Source: Solea solea
Taxonomy: Eukaryota > Chordata > Actinopteri > Pleuronectiformes > Soleidae
Assembly: GCF_958295425.1 (NCBI RefSeq)
Contig: NC_081141.1
Coordinates: 14,665,204-14,729,203 of the forward strand
Length of the DNA stretch: 64,000 nucleotides
Reading direction: 5' to 3'
A program made the translations under genes and the position numbers. The notes beneath the pieces were generated by a model that saw nothing but the letters and a program-made list of their open reading frames with translations, was not told the DNA's origin and made no database searches. Shown here in pieces: positions 12,401-22,354 of the stretch; position 1 is the stretch's first letter; each line of letters opens with the position of its first letter.

Positions 12401-13364
12401 TGTTTCTTCTCCTTCTGTCCAGGTTGTGGTGACGATCAGTAAACCAGGAGAGAAAGGGGAAGTTCCAGTTGGAGTGATAGTTGGCAGCATTATTGGAGGT
12501 CTGGCGCTGTTGGCTCTGGCTGTTGTACTCCTGTGGAAGGTAACGTTTAGTTAGCATTTCAGTGTACAAACATCAGGAAATGAATGCGTAAGTGCATTTG
12601 ATGAGTCATTGAACAAGGTGAGAGGGAAATGTTCACTTAAACTATGCAACACAATGGAGAATAGGCTATTTAAGATATCTTGACACTGGCACCTGCTGTA
12701 GCCAGAGGTGTTTTGGATTTCCCCCATTTTTGTGAACACGATATCTCATGAGGGAATCATTCCAGATTTGGCACAAACATGGATGAAGTGATTAGATCTT
12801 GATGGTCAGAGGTCAAGATTACTGTAAACTCATAAACCTTTTTTTCCCTCTTTTCATTTAAAGCTGTGGTGAGTAACTTTTAAACAAATGTCTGTTACAT
12901 TCACAGCTGCCAACAGGTTGGATTATGGCTGAAAACAAAAAGAAGGGCCCATGTTTAGCAATTTAATGGTGTGAAACACTCCCTGAGTCAGGACTGATGG
13001 ATTTCACTTGAAGGATGCAGCATACAAAATAAAGTTACATTGTTTCTGTTCATGAAGACCAAATTATGCACTGCAGCTTTAAGAACTCCTCAGAGTAATC
13101 CTTTCAATTTCGATTTTGGGTGGTCAAAGGTCAAGAGGTCAAGGTCAAAAATGTCTTTTAAATGAACATGCACATGTTATTTGAGTCTGGAAAAGATTCT
13201 GTCGAATGAAACTGTTGGTCAATATGCGCACATTTTATAACACATGATTTAAACTGTGTGTGAAATGTTCTTTGTTTGCTTTCCAGTTTGGGTTTTTCAA
13301 AAGAAAATACAAGCAGCTTCAGCAGGCCGATGAAGGACACACAAACGCTGACGAAGTGCTGTGA
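407..13364 (+). CDS. itga2: Integrin alpha-2 (collagen receptor subunit), 29 exons, lacks first exon
   Basis: Alpha subunit that pairs with integrin beta-1 at the plasma membrane to bind collagen. Exons: 407-530, 1257-1366, 1453-1544, 2005-2119, 3006-3133, 3228-3376, 3604-3754, 3944-4109, 4213-4289, 4702-4840, 5856-6001, 6081-6224, 6386-6589, 6682-6812, 6921-7084, 7313-7464, 7580-7690, 7979-8064, 8345-8486, 8658-8741, 8821-8897, 8978-9061, 9157-9259, 9366-9476, 9602-9712, 11873-11986, 12119-12208, 12423-12539, 13287-13364. All have GT/AG borders. Together they make 3500 nt in one open frame, about 1165 residues, close to the mature mammalian protein. Order: propeller start, inserted I domain, Ca-binding propeller blades, leg domains, one membrane segment, GFFKR tail. 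Alpha-2 is preferred over alpha-1 because of [21 protein letters not shown] and the [10 protein letters not shown] segment. Exon numbers used in other entries count the missing signal exon as 1, so 407-530 is exon 2. Donors of exons 7 and 14 (GTTTGT, GTTTGA) and 26 (GTCAGT) are weak. Confidence 0.93.
2524..2775. repeat. Probable hAT-type MITE fragment in itga2 intron 5
   Basis: The left edge, TTAGGGCTGAACAATG, looks like the terminus of fish hAT-like miniature elements, and the interior has ATCGCAA motifs repeated in both orientations. I could not find a matching right terminus or target duplication, so it is either degraded or misassigned. Confidence 0.3.
3006..4109 (+). other. itga2: Integrin alpha-2 I (von Willebrand A) domain, four exons
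   Basis: Exons 6-9 encode the inserted collagen-binding domain. The metal-ion-dependent adhesion site is intact: DGSNS (DxSxS) in exon 6, the Thr in HSTNTFHA in exon 7, and the Asp of TDGESHD in exon 8. The helix leading into the propeller ends in IEG at 4101-4109. The domain begins after a Cys-Gly-Gly at 3008 and continues until the [12 protein letters not shown] segment of exon 10. Family knowledge: this site binds Mg2+ and a collagen glutamate. Conservation of all coordinating residues suggests a functional collagen receptor. Confidence 0.9.
5040..5345 (+). repeat. tRNA-derived SINE, 3'-truncated copy (itga2 intron 11)
   Basis: It matches the copy at 42403-42784 over nearly its whole length. 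The head contains a Pol III A-box-like GTAGTGGTTAGCAC and a B-box-like GGTTTCGAGCCC with one inserted T. The body continues through the TTTCTGCATGGAGTTTGC and CTCCGGCTTCC segments. The last part, present in the other copy around 42711-42770, is missing; a GATGATGATGAC tail follows directly. Confidence 0.75.
6081..6812 (+). other. itga2: FG-GAP calcium-binding propeller blades of integrin alpha-2
   Basis: Exons 13-15 carry three DxDxDG-like calcium loops: DVDKDGVTE (exon 13), DLDLDGYND (exon 14) and DLNDDSLPD (exon 15). Each is followed by a hydrophobic-GAP/GAY strand ([24 protein letters not shown]). This is the arrangement of blades 5-7 of an integrin alpha beta-propeller. The exon 15 loop has Ser where Gly is usual, and the exon 13 loop ends in Glu rather than Asp. 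Confidence 0.85.
9765..9782. repeat. Target-site duplication, left copy
   Basis: GATAATGCAGATGCAGAT occurs here and identically at 11796-11813. The two copies bracket the LINE insertion exactly. Confidence 0.9.
9783..11795 (-). mobile_element. Non-LTR retrotransposon (RTE-like LINE), internally deleted, in itga2 intron 26
   Basis: A 2.0-kb insertion lies antisense to itga2 between perfect 18-bp target duplications. Minus-strand translation shows broken LINE polyprotein pieces. From high to low coordinates these are an endonuclease-side remnant (about 11550-11320), a linker with [14 protein letters not shown] (11182-10796), reverse-transcriptase start motifs ([14 protein letters not shown] at about 10560, [10 protein letters not shown] at about 10315), and then a jump straight to the C-terminal tail. 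The 3' end, at about 9783-9860, reads GGTGACCCCTAAAGGGAG then GAAAGAAGAT on the minus strand, the usual tail of a common fish family. The catalytic reverse-transcriptase box and thumb are absent and several frames are shifted, so this copy cannot encode an active enzyme. The clade name is an inference. Confidence 0.8.
11796..11813. repeat. Target-site duplication, right copy
   Basis: Identical to 9765-9782 (GATAATGCAGATGCAGAT). Exon 27 of itga2 begins 59 bp downstream, so the insertion left its splice acceptor intact. Confidence 0.9.
12423..13364 (+). other. itga2: Integrin alpha-2 transmembrane segment and cytoplasmic tail
   Basis: Exon 29 (12423-12539) encodes the membrane helix, beginning near [13 protein letters not shown] and continuing through a Leu/Ala/Val run to LLWK. 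Exon 30 (13287-13364) starts with the canonical GFFKR motif, which clasps the beta subunit tail, and ends [12 protein letters not shown] before TGA at 13362-13364. The cytoplasmic tail is about the length of the mammalian alpha-2 tail but differs after KRKY. Confidence 0.9.
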
Positions 13365-14160
13365 ACTGATGAGGAGACAACTCGCAGCCTCCTTGTCTGC
13401 ACTGGAGTTTTTCCATTGTGGATCCATGCTGGTACTTCTTACTGGTTCTTGTAAAGTGCAATTGGACTGTAGCTCAATCACTGTAAATTATGCATTTTTA
13501 ATGAAATGAAAGCTATTAAGTTTGTGGATCACTGGGATTGGACTGTTTTTGCTTTGTGGGCTGTATATTGACTTTTCGCTGTTATGCACTGACTTTGAGT
13601 AAATGTTAAATCTGTATTTTCCCAACCAATAGAACCAGAGATATTATATTATTTTATTTAAGGTATTATGTTGTTGTCTGAACCCTGTACATATCTCATT
13701 TTTACTTTGCTATTTGTTACGGCAAACTCTGGGCTGCACGGTGGACAATAACATACTGTCATAAAAACTCAATAATCATTTGACGATTCACATATATACT
13801 GTCCAGCTGTGGTACAAAACTGCAATGAGATCTACTGTCACCTTTGACACTCAGGACGTTTCTTGCATTGCAACTATCTCAATAGTTTAAGTGCAAACAG
13901 AAAACTGTATTTTTTTCTAAAAAGAGTAAAACATGTGTTTGTACTGTATATATTGTAGAGCAGATTTCTTGTTGGGGTTTTTTCATCTGAAAAGGTTTGG
14001 GAACATGGAGTAGCTTATTTTGTTATTATTGTTATGGAAGATATTTGTGATATTCTTGACCATTGTTGTATTATAAGTGAATCATTTTCAGATTGTGAAT
14101 GATTTTTTTGTCTAATACATTTCAGGAAATACAATAAATCTCTCCTGGAAGTTTGTGTTG
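13365..14160 (+). other. itga2: itga2 3' untranslated region
   Basis: A/T-rich sequence follows the stop codon with no further exon. It ends about 20-25 bp after an AATAAA at 14133-14138. The exact cleavage site is not visible. Confidence 0.6.
14133..14138 (+). terminator. itga2: itga2 polyadenylation signal AATAAA
   Basis: This is the first canonical AATAAA downstream of the itga2 stop codon, and T/G-rich sequence (GTTTGTGTTGGGTGTTTG) follows at about 14151, as expected for a downstream element. Confidence 0.6.
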
Positions 14161-17100
14161 GGTGTTTGATGCGGCGCCATCTAAATATGTACTGGCATAT
14201 GTTTTCCACAAGATGGCAGCATGGAATCAATGACACCCTGGCACCATGTATTATTGTTTCCACGCTGCACTGTTGACGAGTTGAATACCACCATCAATCT
14301 ATATGACCCACTTGTTTCTCCTCTCTGACCTTGCTGGAAACCCACTTGAAGCACTTCCTCTCCAACAAACGGGCAACTTAGATTTTTCCCTCAACTGCAA
14401 TTAATTTCTTCTCACATTTTTGACTGCTGTGTTCTCCTACAGTTAGCTTTGTCTGTCCCCTGACTGTTTGGGAATGTGTTTCTGAATATTTTTCCTCTTA
14501 ACAAGCCAACTCCAGCACGCAGCAGAATCTTTAGCATCCATTTCTTTGGATGTGTCCAGGTGGAATATGCGATTTGTCTCTAATAAGTAGCACATTTTAT
14601 TGGTTGACTGGGCCTGGGGCCTGCTTGTTGGAGAGAATATATAGATTTTGATAAATGATCGGACTGGTCTGATCCACAATTACTCATGCAACACGGTGTT
14701 GTGAAACAGTCTTTGGATTCTATGTATATGTGTACAGGGAGCAATGAGGAAATAGTTGATGAAACGAGATCCAGTGGAAATGGTTGACACCTTTGTAATT
14801 CCATCCCTCTGTGGTTTCCTGCAGATGATTGGCAGTTATAGCAAAACAACTGACCCATGTCACAGCGAGATGATTGCTCACAAATTGCTGCAGTGTTGCT
14901 GAGGATCAAAAAATGATGTAATAAATTATTGAATAACAGTTGGCCCTTTTTTTTTTTGCACTTAGTTCCTAAATCTTTAAAGACGTCTTTTAAGACACTA
15001 AAAGATTAATAAGAGGATTTTCATTAACCTGACAAATCACTGATGAGCTGGTGTGAGGGAGGCCAAATTATAAAAGCTCAAATATTTTGTCAAACATGTC
15101 CACACTAAGTTGTATCGGCAATGTTCGTTTTTTAATGCAAATGCTGCAGATCACATTTAAATGGCACTAAAGTGTCACTCAGTACTAATGATTCACTGCA
15201 TGGGTCCGTTTGAACCAAATTCAGCTCAGCCTGGGACGAGCAGTGCTAGCTGTCCCTCTGCTAATGGCAATAAGTGGCTTCAGGAAAACAGCCAGCTCTT
15301 TAAAATTTATACAGTACGGCAAAAAGTGTACTCTTGTGTCAAGAGCTGATTTGGAAAGTCCAACTCCTCAAAGACACTGATCTCATAAATCACACACAAA
15401 ATGATTTATCGAAAGAAACTCAGCATCAAGTGAACCTAAAAAGAAGTTACTGACAAATACTGACTCGCTTAAATAGAAAGTTTAAATATTCTGATAATTC
15501 CAACACAAATTATAAATGTGAAGTCATTTATGTACAATATTCAGATGCCTCATTTAAAATCACAATACCCCAAACAGACAGGTTGACTAATCTGACATTC
15601 AGTTGTGAAAGGATTCAAATTCATGAGTAAAATGAACCAACAAACTTTTTTTTTTTTTTACCGCTCAATACAATGACAGATCTTTTACTAAAAGATCTAA
15701 GCTCCTCGAGTGATGTATGAGTCTATCGTAAATGTATGCCTCAGATCTCATTTTATGACAGAGATCTTATTTTGTCTTTCAGTCTCTGAAGAAACATCTG
15801 CGAACATCTTCAAAGTATTATGACTAAGATGCTTGGTCTTAATGACAACATGGGTAGATTATGATGTTTCTTCACCTAATAGTCATCACTGAATAGCTTT
15901 AAAAGTGCACGTTTGTTCGTGTTAACACTAAAAAGATATAAGATCTATCAAAAATGTTTAAAAAGGACTTCACATGTATACAAGAGCTATAAGGACAATG
16001 GTCAGAGTATTCATTTTAGTGCCATATTCTGGGTGTCTGGGAATATTTGATTGACAATTATCTTTATTATAATTGACAATTTGATTGCTGATCATAAATT
16101 AAAATCTGGCAACAAATGAAGTGGCAGTGGAACGTTGAGACACATCACCCTGTGTCTACTTGATACATCACATTGCCTATTCTGTCTGGCGGACAGAGAA
16201 TAAACTCTCTGACGTCTGAGTCGTGCAGCTGACACTTTGCTCTTTGCTCTGGAGAGCTGTACCCTCAGTTCCGCTGAAGAGGTCGCACAAGGACTTCTGA
16301 AAGAGTTCAGACTGTGCGTCAGCGAGTGGAGAGCTCTGTGTGTGTGTGTGTGTGTCTGTGTGTGTGTGTGTACTTGTGTATTTGTTACCTCTTTAGGACA
16401 CTTTCAGGCATAAACACTGACCTTGTCAGGACCAGTAGTCCTCGTGGAGACTAAAACCTGGTCCTAATGAGGTATCAACTGTTATGGTTAATGTTAGGGA
16501 TAACCCTGTCCAAATGAATGAAAGTCAGTGTGCGTGTGTGTGTGTGCGCGTGTGTTTCATTCAGTGAAACGCAACACCCAGCTCGTCTGTCTGTCTGAAG
16601 CCTCTTCGGAAACAGGTTTGATTATATTTAAAAAGCTTGACCCGGGAGAGAAACCCAAACAACTGTCTGCTCTAATATTAGCAGTGTGGCTGCGGACTAC
16701 TATGAATTCTATTATTGTCTGGGCTGGGATATATTCCAAAAGGCAACTCTCATCCACAGATTTACACTTTTGCCCACATGTTGGTGGAAAAAAAACAAAA
16801 AACCTCACTCTTAATTTGAAGGACTGGTGATGAACCCCAATAGGTGCATCACCAATGAGCCTAGATGATAACATGGTAATAAAAAATATTGTTATTATTG
16901 TTATTGTTGAAGAATAGTCATCGCAAGTAAAAGCAAACTTTAACTCCCCCATTGTTTTAGTTTTATCTTTATCTTTATTTTGTTTTATCTTCTCCTAATG
17001 TGAAGTAAAAAAAATAAAAAAGTAAAATATAAAATAAAATAAAAATAAAAAAATGTCATAAAATGATAAATATTTCCATGTTCTCCAATTGTCGTGGCAG

Positions 17101-17230
17101 GAGAAAGTTGCCTGGAACGATGTCACCTGATTGGGATTGAAAGAACTTTGGTAAGAAGAAAAAAAAAAAAAAAAATCTCCCCACCCCCACAGAAGAGGAG
17201 ACCGCCCACCAGAGACAGTCAACCCGAGAC
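14161..17230. other. itga2-fst intergenic region, no gene seen
   Basis: About 3 kb of A/T-rich DNA has no exon-like ORF that I can assign. In mammals MOCS2 lies between ITGA2 and FST; I see neither of its ORFs on either strand. A TG-rich dispersed repeat occupies 16336-16556. Otherwise I see only A/T-rich runs, such as T tracts near 14949 and 15648 and an A/T tract at 17000-17060. Confidence 0.6.
16336..16556. repeat. TG microsatellites flanking a dispersed-repeat core
   Basis: (TG)n at 16336-16371 and again at about 16530-16556 flank a core containing GACCAGTAGTCCTCGTGGAG and TGGTCCTAATGAGG. This type of core is often seen dispersed in fish genomes. Assignment to a named family is not possible by eye. 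Confidence 0.4.
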
Positions 17231-17234
17231 CCCT

Positions 17235-17246
17235 TATAGATTTAAA
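17235..17246 (+). promoter_or_regulatory. fst: Possible TATA element of fst
   Basis: TATAGATTTAAA lies 109 bp upstream of the fst start codon, which would allow a 5' UTR of roughly 80-90 nt. This rests on position and motif only. Confidence 0.3.
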
Positions 17247-17354
17247 AAGAGAGGCTGCATTCTCAGACTGACACTTATTCAACACTGCCACCCTAAGCAG
17301 ATTACTTTTGCGCTGCCTGTGTGTCAAATACGTGGTTGTCTTTGCCTCCCCATC

Positions 17355-17445
17355 ATGTTTAGGATGCTGAAACACCAACTCCACCCAGGCATTTTTCTCT
17401 TCTTCATATGGCTTTGTCACCTCATGGAACATCAAAAAGTTCAAG
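17355..17445 (+). other. fst: fst exon 1: signal peptide
   Basis: Thirty codons plus one base. A basic stretch (RMLKHQ) precedes a hydrophobic core ([11 protein letters not shown]), and cleavage probably falls shortly before the AGNCW that opens exon 2. Confidence 0.85.
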
Positions 17446-20400
17446 GTAAGCTCTCTTCATCCGTTTCCTCTCAATTTCCACCGTTTTGGAAAAACTTCCA
17501 GCGCTGTCAGTGGCACACGCGCGCGCGTCTGTCCGGAGACCTGCTGCAAAGCCAGCGACAAAACTTTTCTGAGTGACTTCCATCTTTTCTTTCTGCCCTA
17601 CGCGGATCAAACTCTCGATCTCTTTGCGCCAGACAGTGCGTAAAGTGTCCATAAAACAGGTGCCATGCGGGACACTTCAGAGTGAGACTACATGGCAAGT
17701 TTTGCAGCCTTCGCCAAGGGCACACACTTTACCCGCCACGGCGTGTTGGTGGCAGCCACACCTTTCCACGCAATATTTCAGCATATTCTGATGCTTTGGT
17801 GTGAGCACCGAGCCGTCTCACAGTGTCGTGTAACAAACTTCCACAGAGACTTTATGTCTTACTTATACATTTCCCGTACGGAATCGTTTCAGATTGTGTG
17901 CGTAATGTCTTTCTTTTTTTTTTTTACCTAAAAAAACAACAACAATAAAACATGAAACCTTTACTCTAGGGGAAGATGGAAATGAGTCACCAATTTAAGA
18001 AACACACTATGAACACTTTATGCCATGTGTGTCTGAGACCCAGACACACATGGCACCATGCTGTTATCTCATCAAATTTTATTGGAATGTGTTTAAAATG
18101 AATTTGACAGTTGCTTTAATGGACATGGTTCTGTTTGGTTGTGTGAGCTGTCTGGCTGTGTTGCTCTGAGGCGTTAGGGGCAGTGGTGTGTTTAGCTTTG
18201 CTCCCTAAAGACTGTGTTTTTCTGAAGGAGATTGGCTCCTATTTAACGCTGTCTGTGCGCTGCGTGTACTCTGTCCACTGATAACAAGGAGACGTGGGGG
18301 GAATAGAAGACATCCCCCCCCCCCCCCCCCCCCCCCCCCACCACCTCTTAAGATTATGATCACTTCTTTGGTTTTGTGGCTGCGTGGTATAAGGACTGTC
18401 ATTCACGCATGGGACAGTGTTAACAGTCTCAGACAAATCAGACAAAATACAGCCGGGTGGGTGAAGGGAGGGGAGGGCGGGGAGCGGAGCGGAGCGGAGC
18501 GGAGGGGAGGGAGCGTCTCGGAGAAAAATCGGCTGCGTGAGTGTCTGGTGCGTCTGGGTCAGTGGCTTCGGGCGTTCGTCGTGCTGAAGAGCTTTTCGTG
18601 TTGTTTTTGTCTTTTCAGCTGGGAACTGCTGGCTGCAGCAGGGGAAGAACGGGAGGTGCCAGGTGCTCTACATGCCCGGTATGAGCAGGGACGAGTGCTG
18701 TCGAAGTGGAAGACTGGGGACGTCCTGGACCGAAGAGGACGTCCCTAACAGCACGCTCTTCAGGTGGATGATCTTCAATGGCGGAGCCCCCAATTGCATA
18801 CCTTGCAAAGGTGGAGGTGCACTCATTTCCCTTGGTTTCCCCCCCACACACACACTCACTACAGTAAACGTTTAATAAATCATGTGCTCTGATTAACGCC
18901 AAAAAAAAAAAATGTACTTCAAGTGTCAGAGTCACAAAACCTCACCAGCATCACTTAATGCAGACCTTTTATTTTAGAAACCTGCGATAATGTTGACTGT
19001 GGGCCCGGGAAGAGGTGCAAGATGAACAGACGGAGTAAACCTCGCTGCGTGTGCGCTCCAGACTGCTCCAACATCACCTGGAAGGGACCGGTCTGCGGCT
19101 CGGATGGGAAGACGTACAAAGACGAATGCGCACTGCTGAAGGCTAAATGTAAAGGTCAACCCGACCTAGACGTGCAGTACCAGGGGAAGTGCAAGAGTAA
19201 GTCAATATTTTCTTTAATTCTGCGTGTCCCAACGAAGAAGAAGAAGAAAATCCCGCAGTCTGTTCTTAATTCTCCTCTGTATTTCGATCCCGTTTTAACA
19301 AAAAAATCCACCAATGTCTTTGTCTCGACAGAAACGTGCCGTGACGTCTTGTGCCCCGGCAGCTCCACATGCGTCGTGGACCAGACAAATAATGCATACT
19401 GTGTGACGTGTAATCGGATTTGCCCCGAGGTGACGTCGCCCGAGCAGTACCTGTGTGGAAACGACGGTATCATCTACGCGAGCGCGTGTCACCTGAGAAG
19501 AGCGACCTGTCTCCTCGGCAGATCTATCGGAGTGGCTTATGAGGGGAAATGCATCAGTAAGTCTGAAACTAGAGACGTGAGAGCGAATGTCTCCTCTTCT
19601 TTTTTTTTCTTTCTTCCTGGCCAGATCTGCAGATTTTCACTGTTCATTTTTGCCAACATTCCACTGAGGAGGGGGTCTGAGGGAGAGAGTTTGGTAGTTG
19701 CTTGTGTTTGCTCAAGAAATGATAGACATCTTATTATTTCCTGATGTTGGCAGCACTATCCCATATGGGAGAGAGAGGAAAGAGGAAGGGAGGGAGAATG
19801 TGCTGGGGGCCATGAAGACATGCTTAAATTTAATATTTGAGTCCCATGGATTGTGAACCAGAAAGCACTTTAACTTTAGTGAGAATACTAATTAAAACAT
19901 GACATTTTGTCGCCTGCCACGAGACCTAATCTCATGAAAACAGGATGTCGTTCTCCAAAACACTGCTGTCATCTGATCCTGCTTGAAAAGCACTGGTGAT
20001 AATCCACCTAATCAAAGATCCCCCCCCCCCTGTACTGGTTCCTTCCTTTTCTCTTTGTAGAAGCTAAGTCGTGTGAGGACATCCAGTGCAGCGCGGGGAA
20101 AAAGTGTTTGTGGGACGCTCGGATGAGCCGAGGCCGCTGCTCGCTGTGCGACGAGACCTGTCCGGAGAGCAAGACAGAGGAGGCGGTGTGCGCCAGTGAC
20201 AACACCACGTATCCCAGTGAATGTGCCATGAAGCAGGCTGCTTGCTCTCTGGGTGTGCTGCTGGAGGTCAAGCACTCTGGATCTTGCAACTGTAAGTAAA
20301 TAGCGAAAAGTGAAATATGAAAAGAAAAAAAAAGAAAAAGTCAATCAAAAACAACCCCTACGAGCAAAAGACAATACTACATTTTGCTTTCCCAACAAAA

Positions 20401-22354
20401 ACCTCCCCCTGAAAGTGCCCCCCACCCCCCTCCCCCCTCCACACCGACCCCAACTTTCCCCCAAGCTCCCACAACAGCTACATCACCAAGCACAGCTCAA
20501 GCAAAGCAGAAAGGACTTGGGGATGGACGAACTTGCATGACATTGTCTTTGTTGCTGGCTTCTGGTCTTGTGTTCTTGTTAGACTTTTTATTTCACTTTA
20601 TTTCACAAATCTTCTGCAAAACAAAATCACAGGTGAATAGGTGAAGGTGAATAGAAAAAAAAAAACAACAACAACAAAAGACAGACAAGTCTATCTGAGC
20701 AGACTCCACACTCCAGGAGTCTAGGGGAAAAACTTCATTCAACTAACTTGAATAGTAAAGAAAGGCTAGTTTTGTTTGCAGTGGAACAATCCTGATATTT
20801 AAACGAGTTAAGATTATGGCCGTGCTAGTGAACTGCAGGAGCAGGTTGCCTTAAATCCCATACAGTCTTTTTTTTTTTCCTTTCTTTTTTTTTTTAAAGA
20901 TGAAAAATGTTTTATTTTTTATGATAGTGGTCAAATCTTTGCAGCTTGTAAATTCCATGGTCACGTTGCTAAATGTCATAGTAATGGGTGTATTTGTGTG
21001 TTTGTAATGTTCTTCTTTTGGCTTTAATCAATCATTTCAAAAATGCACTGCCCCTCGTGATATACACACACCACCGACATGTCCATAAGAACAGAACACC
21101 TTTGAAATATACCAACATGATGTACATAAGGTGATTGTAACATTGGTGCCATGTTAGTGATGATGGATTTTAACATTCTTCTTCATGTAGACTACCTATC
21201 TGCAGACCAGAGTGAGTCATTCATGCACTCACAAATCTGGGGGGGGGGGGGGGTAAACTGTCATATTGAACAATAGCCTGAAGGAAGTGTCAAATTTACA
21301 TTCCAAGTTGCTATGAAGAAGAATGTCTTCCTATTAGTTTCTCTTTTCCTGACTAAGTACCTTATTATGATGTGCCTAAGGTATGCAAGGGAATCCAAGG
21401 GACCAACTTTATGATCACCTCATGAGCTCAATATAAATGTGATACTTCACCGTGTGCAAGATAAGCGTAGGAAGCTTGTAGAACCATGCTCTCTTTGTGA
21501 GGAGAAACGTTAACATTTTATCAACTAACTGTTATTGTCTGTGCCGTTTCCAGTGAACGTGTTGTCTACCAGAATATTATGTATCAGAAATTACAAATCC
21601 ATTTTGGATTGATGAGGGCCTGCCTGTTTCTTTCTTTCTTTCTTTCTGCTCTTTTTTTGTATTGTCACTCTTGCTTGTGTGCTTTTTAAAAAAAACAAAA
21701 AAACAAAACAAAACAAAAACATATCCAATGTAAATCTCTTCTGTAAAAAGAAAGAAAAAATACCTCAGAATTGTCGATGATCTCCAACCTGCTTGTCAAG
21801 TCCAGGCTGTGACACAGAGTCCCTCCCTCCCTGCAAACGCTCTCACGCCATTTGAGCCTGATGCTGAAATCATAATCTGGAGCAAAGAAATGAGCGAATC
21901 CAAGTACACAAGGGCACTTTTCTGTGTTATGTGTGTCTGCTTTCAGGAAAAGAAAACCGAGCCACTGGAAACCATCAGCCCCAGTGCCCCCTATACTCGC
22001 CAGGCACCCATGCCCCCACCCTCGGCCACCCCTTCATTTCCATCATCCCACTTTTCTCTCTTGTTACAGCCCTGACTTGCTAGATTGTGTAAATGGTAGC
22101 CGCATAATTGGGGATGCCACAGTAATTACTGATGCCAAGGCACACAGACACACACAGGCTGTGTGCCTGTGGCTTTGCTGTGAGATTTTGATGATAGAAC
22201 ATTCTGTGATATGCTGCGTTGTTGTGGTCCACATTCATACAACAGCTACTATATATTCTCCCATATAGCCATTGCAGAAGACGAGGTGGAGGATGAGGAA
22301 GATGAGGACTCAGACTACATGGCCTATGTCCATTTATCTTCTATACTGGATTGA
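17355..22354 (+). CDS. fst: Follistatin, complete, six exons, 347 aa
   Basis: Secreted glycoprotein that binds and neutralises activins, myostatin and some BMPs. Coding exons: 17355-17445, 18619-18810, 18978-19196, 19332-19556, 20061-20291, 22269-22354. All have GT/AG borders and their total, 1044 nt, keeps the frame to TGA at 22352-22354. The layout is one domain per exon: signal peptide, N-terminal domain, three Cys-rich follistatin domains, acidic tail. The length (347 aa) is close to the mammalian long form (344 aa). The chosen ATG begins MFRMLKH and is followed by a hydrophobic core ([10 protein letters not shown]); a second in-frame Met is three codons later. Some teleosts have two follistatin genes, and which copy this is cannot be settled here, though the itga2/ndufs4 neighbourhood is the ancestral one. 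Confidence 0.95.
18314..18339 (+). repeat. Poly(C) run of 26 in fst intron 1
   Basis: Twenty-six consecutive C residues, poly(G) on the minus strand, 280 bp before exon 2. It could form i-motif/G-quadruplex structure and is an error-prone site for sequencing. Confidence 0.9.
18471..18515 (+). repeat. GGAGC-type purine-rich short tandem repeat
   Basis: GGAGCGGAGCGGAGC units within a G-rich stretch just upstream of fst exon 2. Confidence 0.6.
18619..18810 (+). other. fst: fst exon 2: N-terminal domain
   Basis: It encodes [17 protein letters not shown] through the [12 protein letters not shown] end, with the conserved Cys pattern and the Trp residues (NCW, TSWTEED, RWMIFNG) that contact the activin type I receptor site in known structures. 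One Asn-X-Ser/Thr site is present (NST, at the VPNSTLF segment). Confidence 0.9.
18978..19196 (+). other. fst: fst exon 3: follistatin domain 1 with heparin-binding stretch
   Basis: An EGF-like subdomain with the basic run [12 protein letters not shown], corresponding to the heparan-sulfate-binding site of mammalian follistatin, is followed by a Kazal-type subdomain ([16 protein letters not shown]... to the CK end). NIT is a glycosylation sequon. Confidence 0.9.
19332..19556 (+). other. fst: fst exon 4: follistatin domain 2
   Basis: It contains [24 protein letters not shown] and [15 protein letters not shown], the highly conserved second follistatin/Kazal domain that wraps activin. Mammal-like sequence dominates; changes are concentrated around EVTSPEQ. 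Confidence 0.9.
20061..20291 (+). other. fst: fst exon 5: follistatin domain 3, with possible alternative end
   Basis: It contains [28 protein letters not shown] and [11 protein letters not shown]. The donor splits the codon after Asn (AACT|GTAAGT). If the intron is retained, translation adds Cys-Lys and stops at TAA 20297-20299, giving a form lacking the acidic tail, comparable to the mammalian short isoform. Confidence 0.85.
20292..22268 (+). other. fst: fst intron 5
   Basis: The last intron, about 2 kb, contains a 15-G run at 21239-21253, a (TTTC)n tract near 21630-21648, and A/T-rich sequence. No internal exon is seen; one ORF near 21809-22075 has no recognisable domain. Confidence 0.7.
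22269..22354 (+). other. fst: fst exon 6: acidic C-terminal tail
   Basis: It encodes an acidic run ([14 protein letters not shown]) and then [11 protein letters not shown] before TGA. In mammals the acidic tail masks the heparin-binding site and makes the long form more soluble. The end here is [11 protein letters not shown], whereas the mammalian form ends differently after its acidic run. Confidence 0.85.

Noticed and set aside
16557..17652. ORFs of 100-160 codons on both strands upstream of and over fst exon 1
   Set aside because: They contain low-complexity A/T runs, overlap each other and the fst exon, and have no recognisable domain.
19022..19744. 240-codon plus-strand ORF across fst exons 3 and 4
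   Set aside because: It reads through an intron that happens to stay open. Donor and acceptor at 19197 and 19331 and homology show two separate exons.
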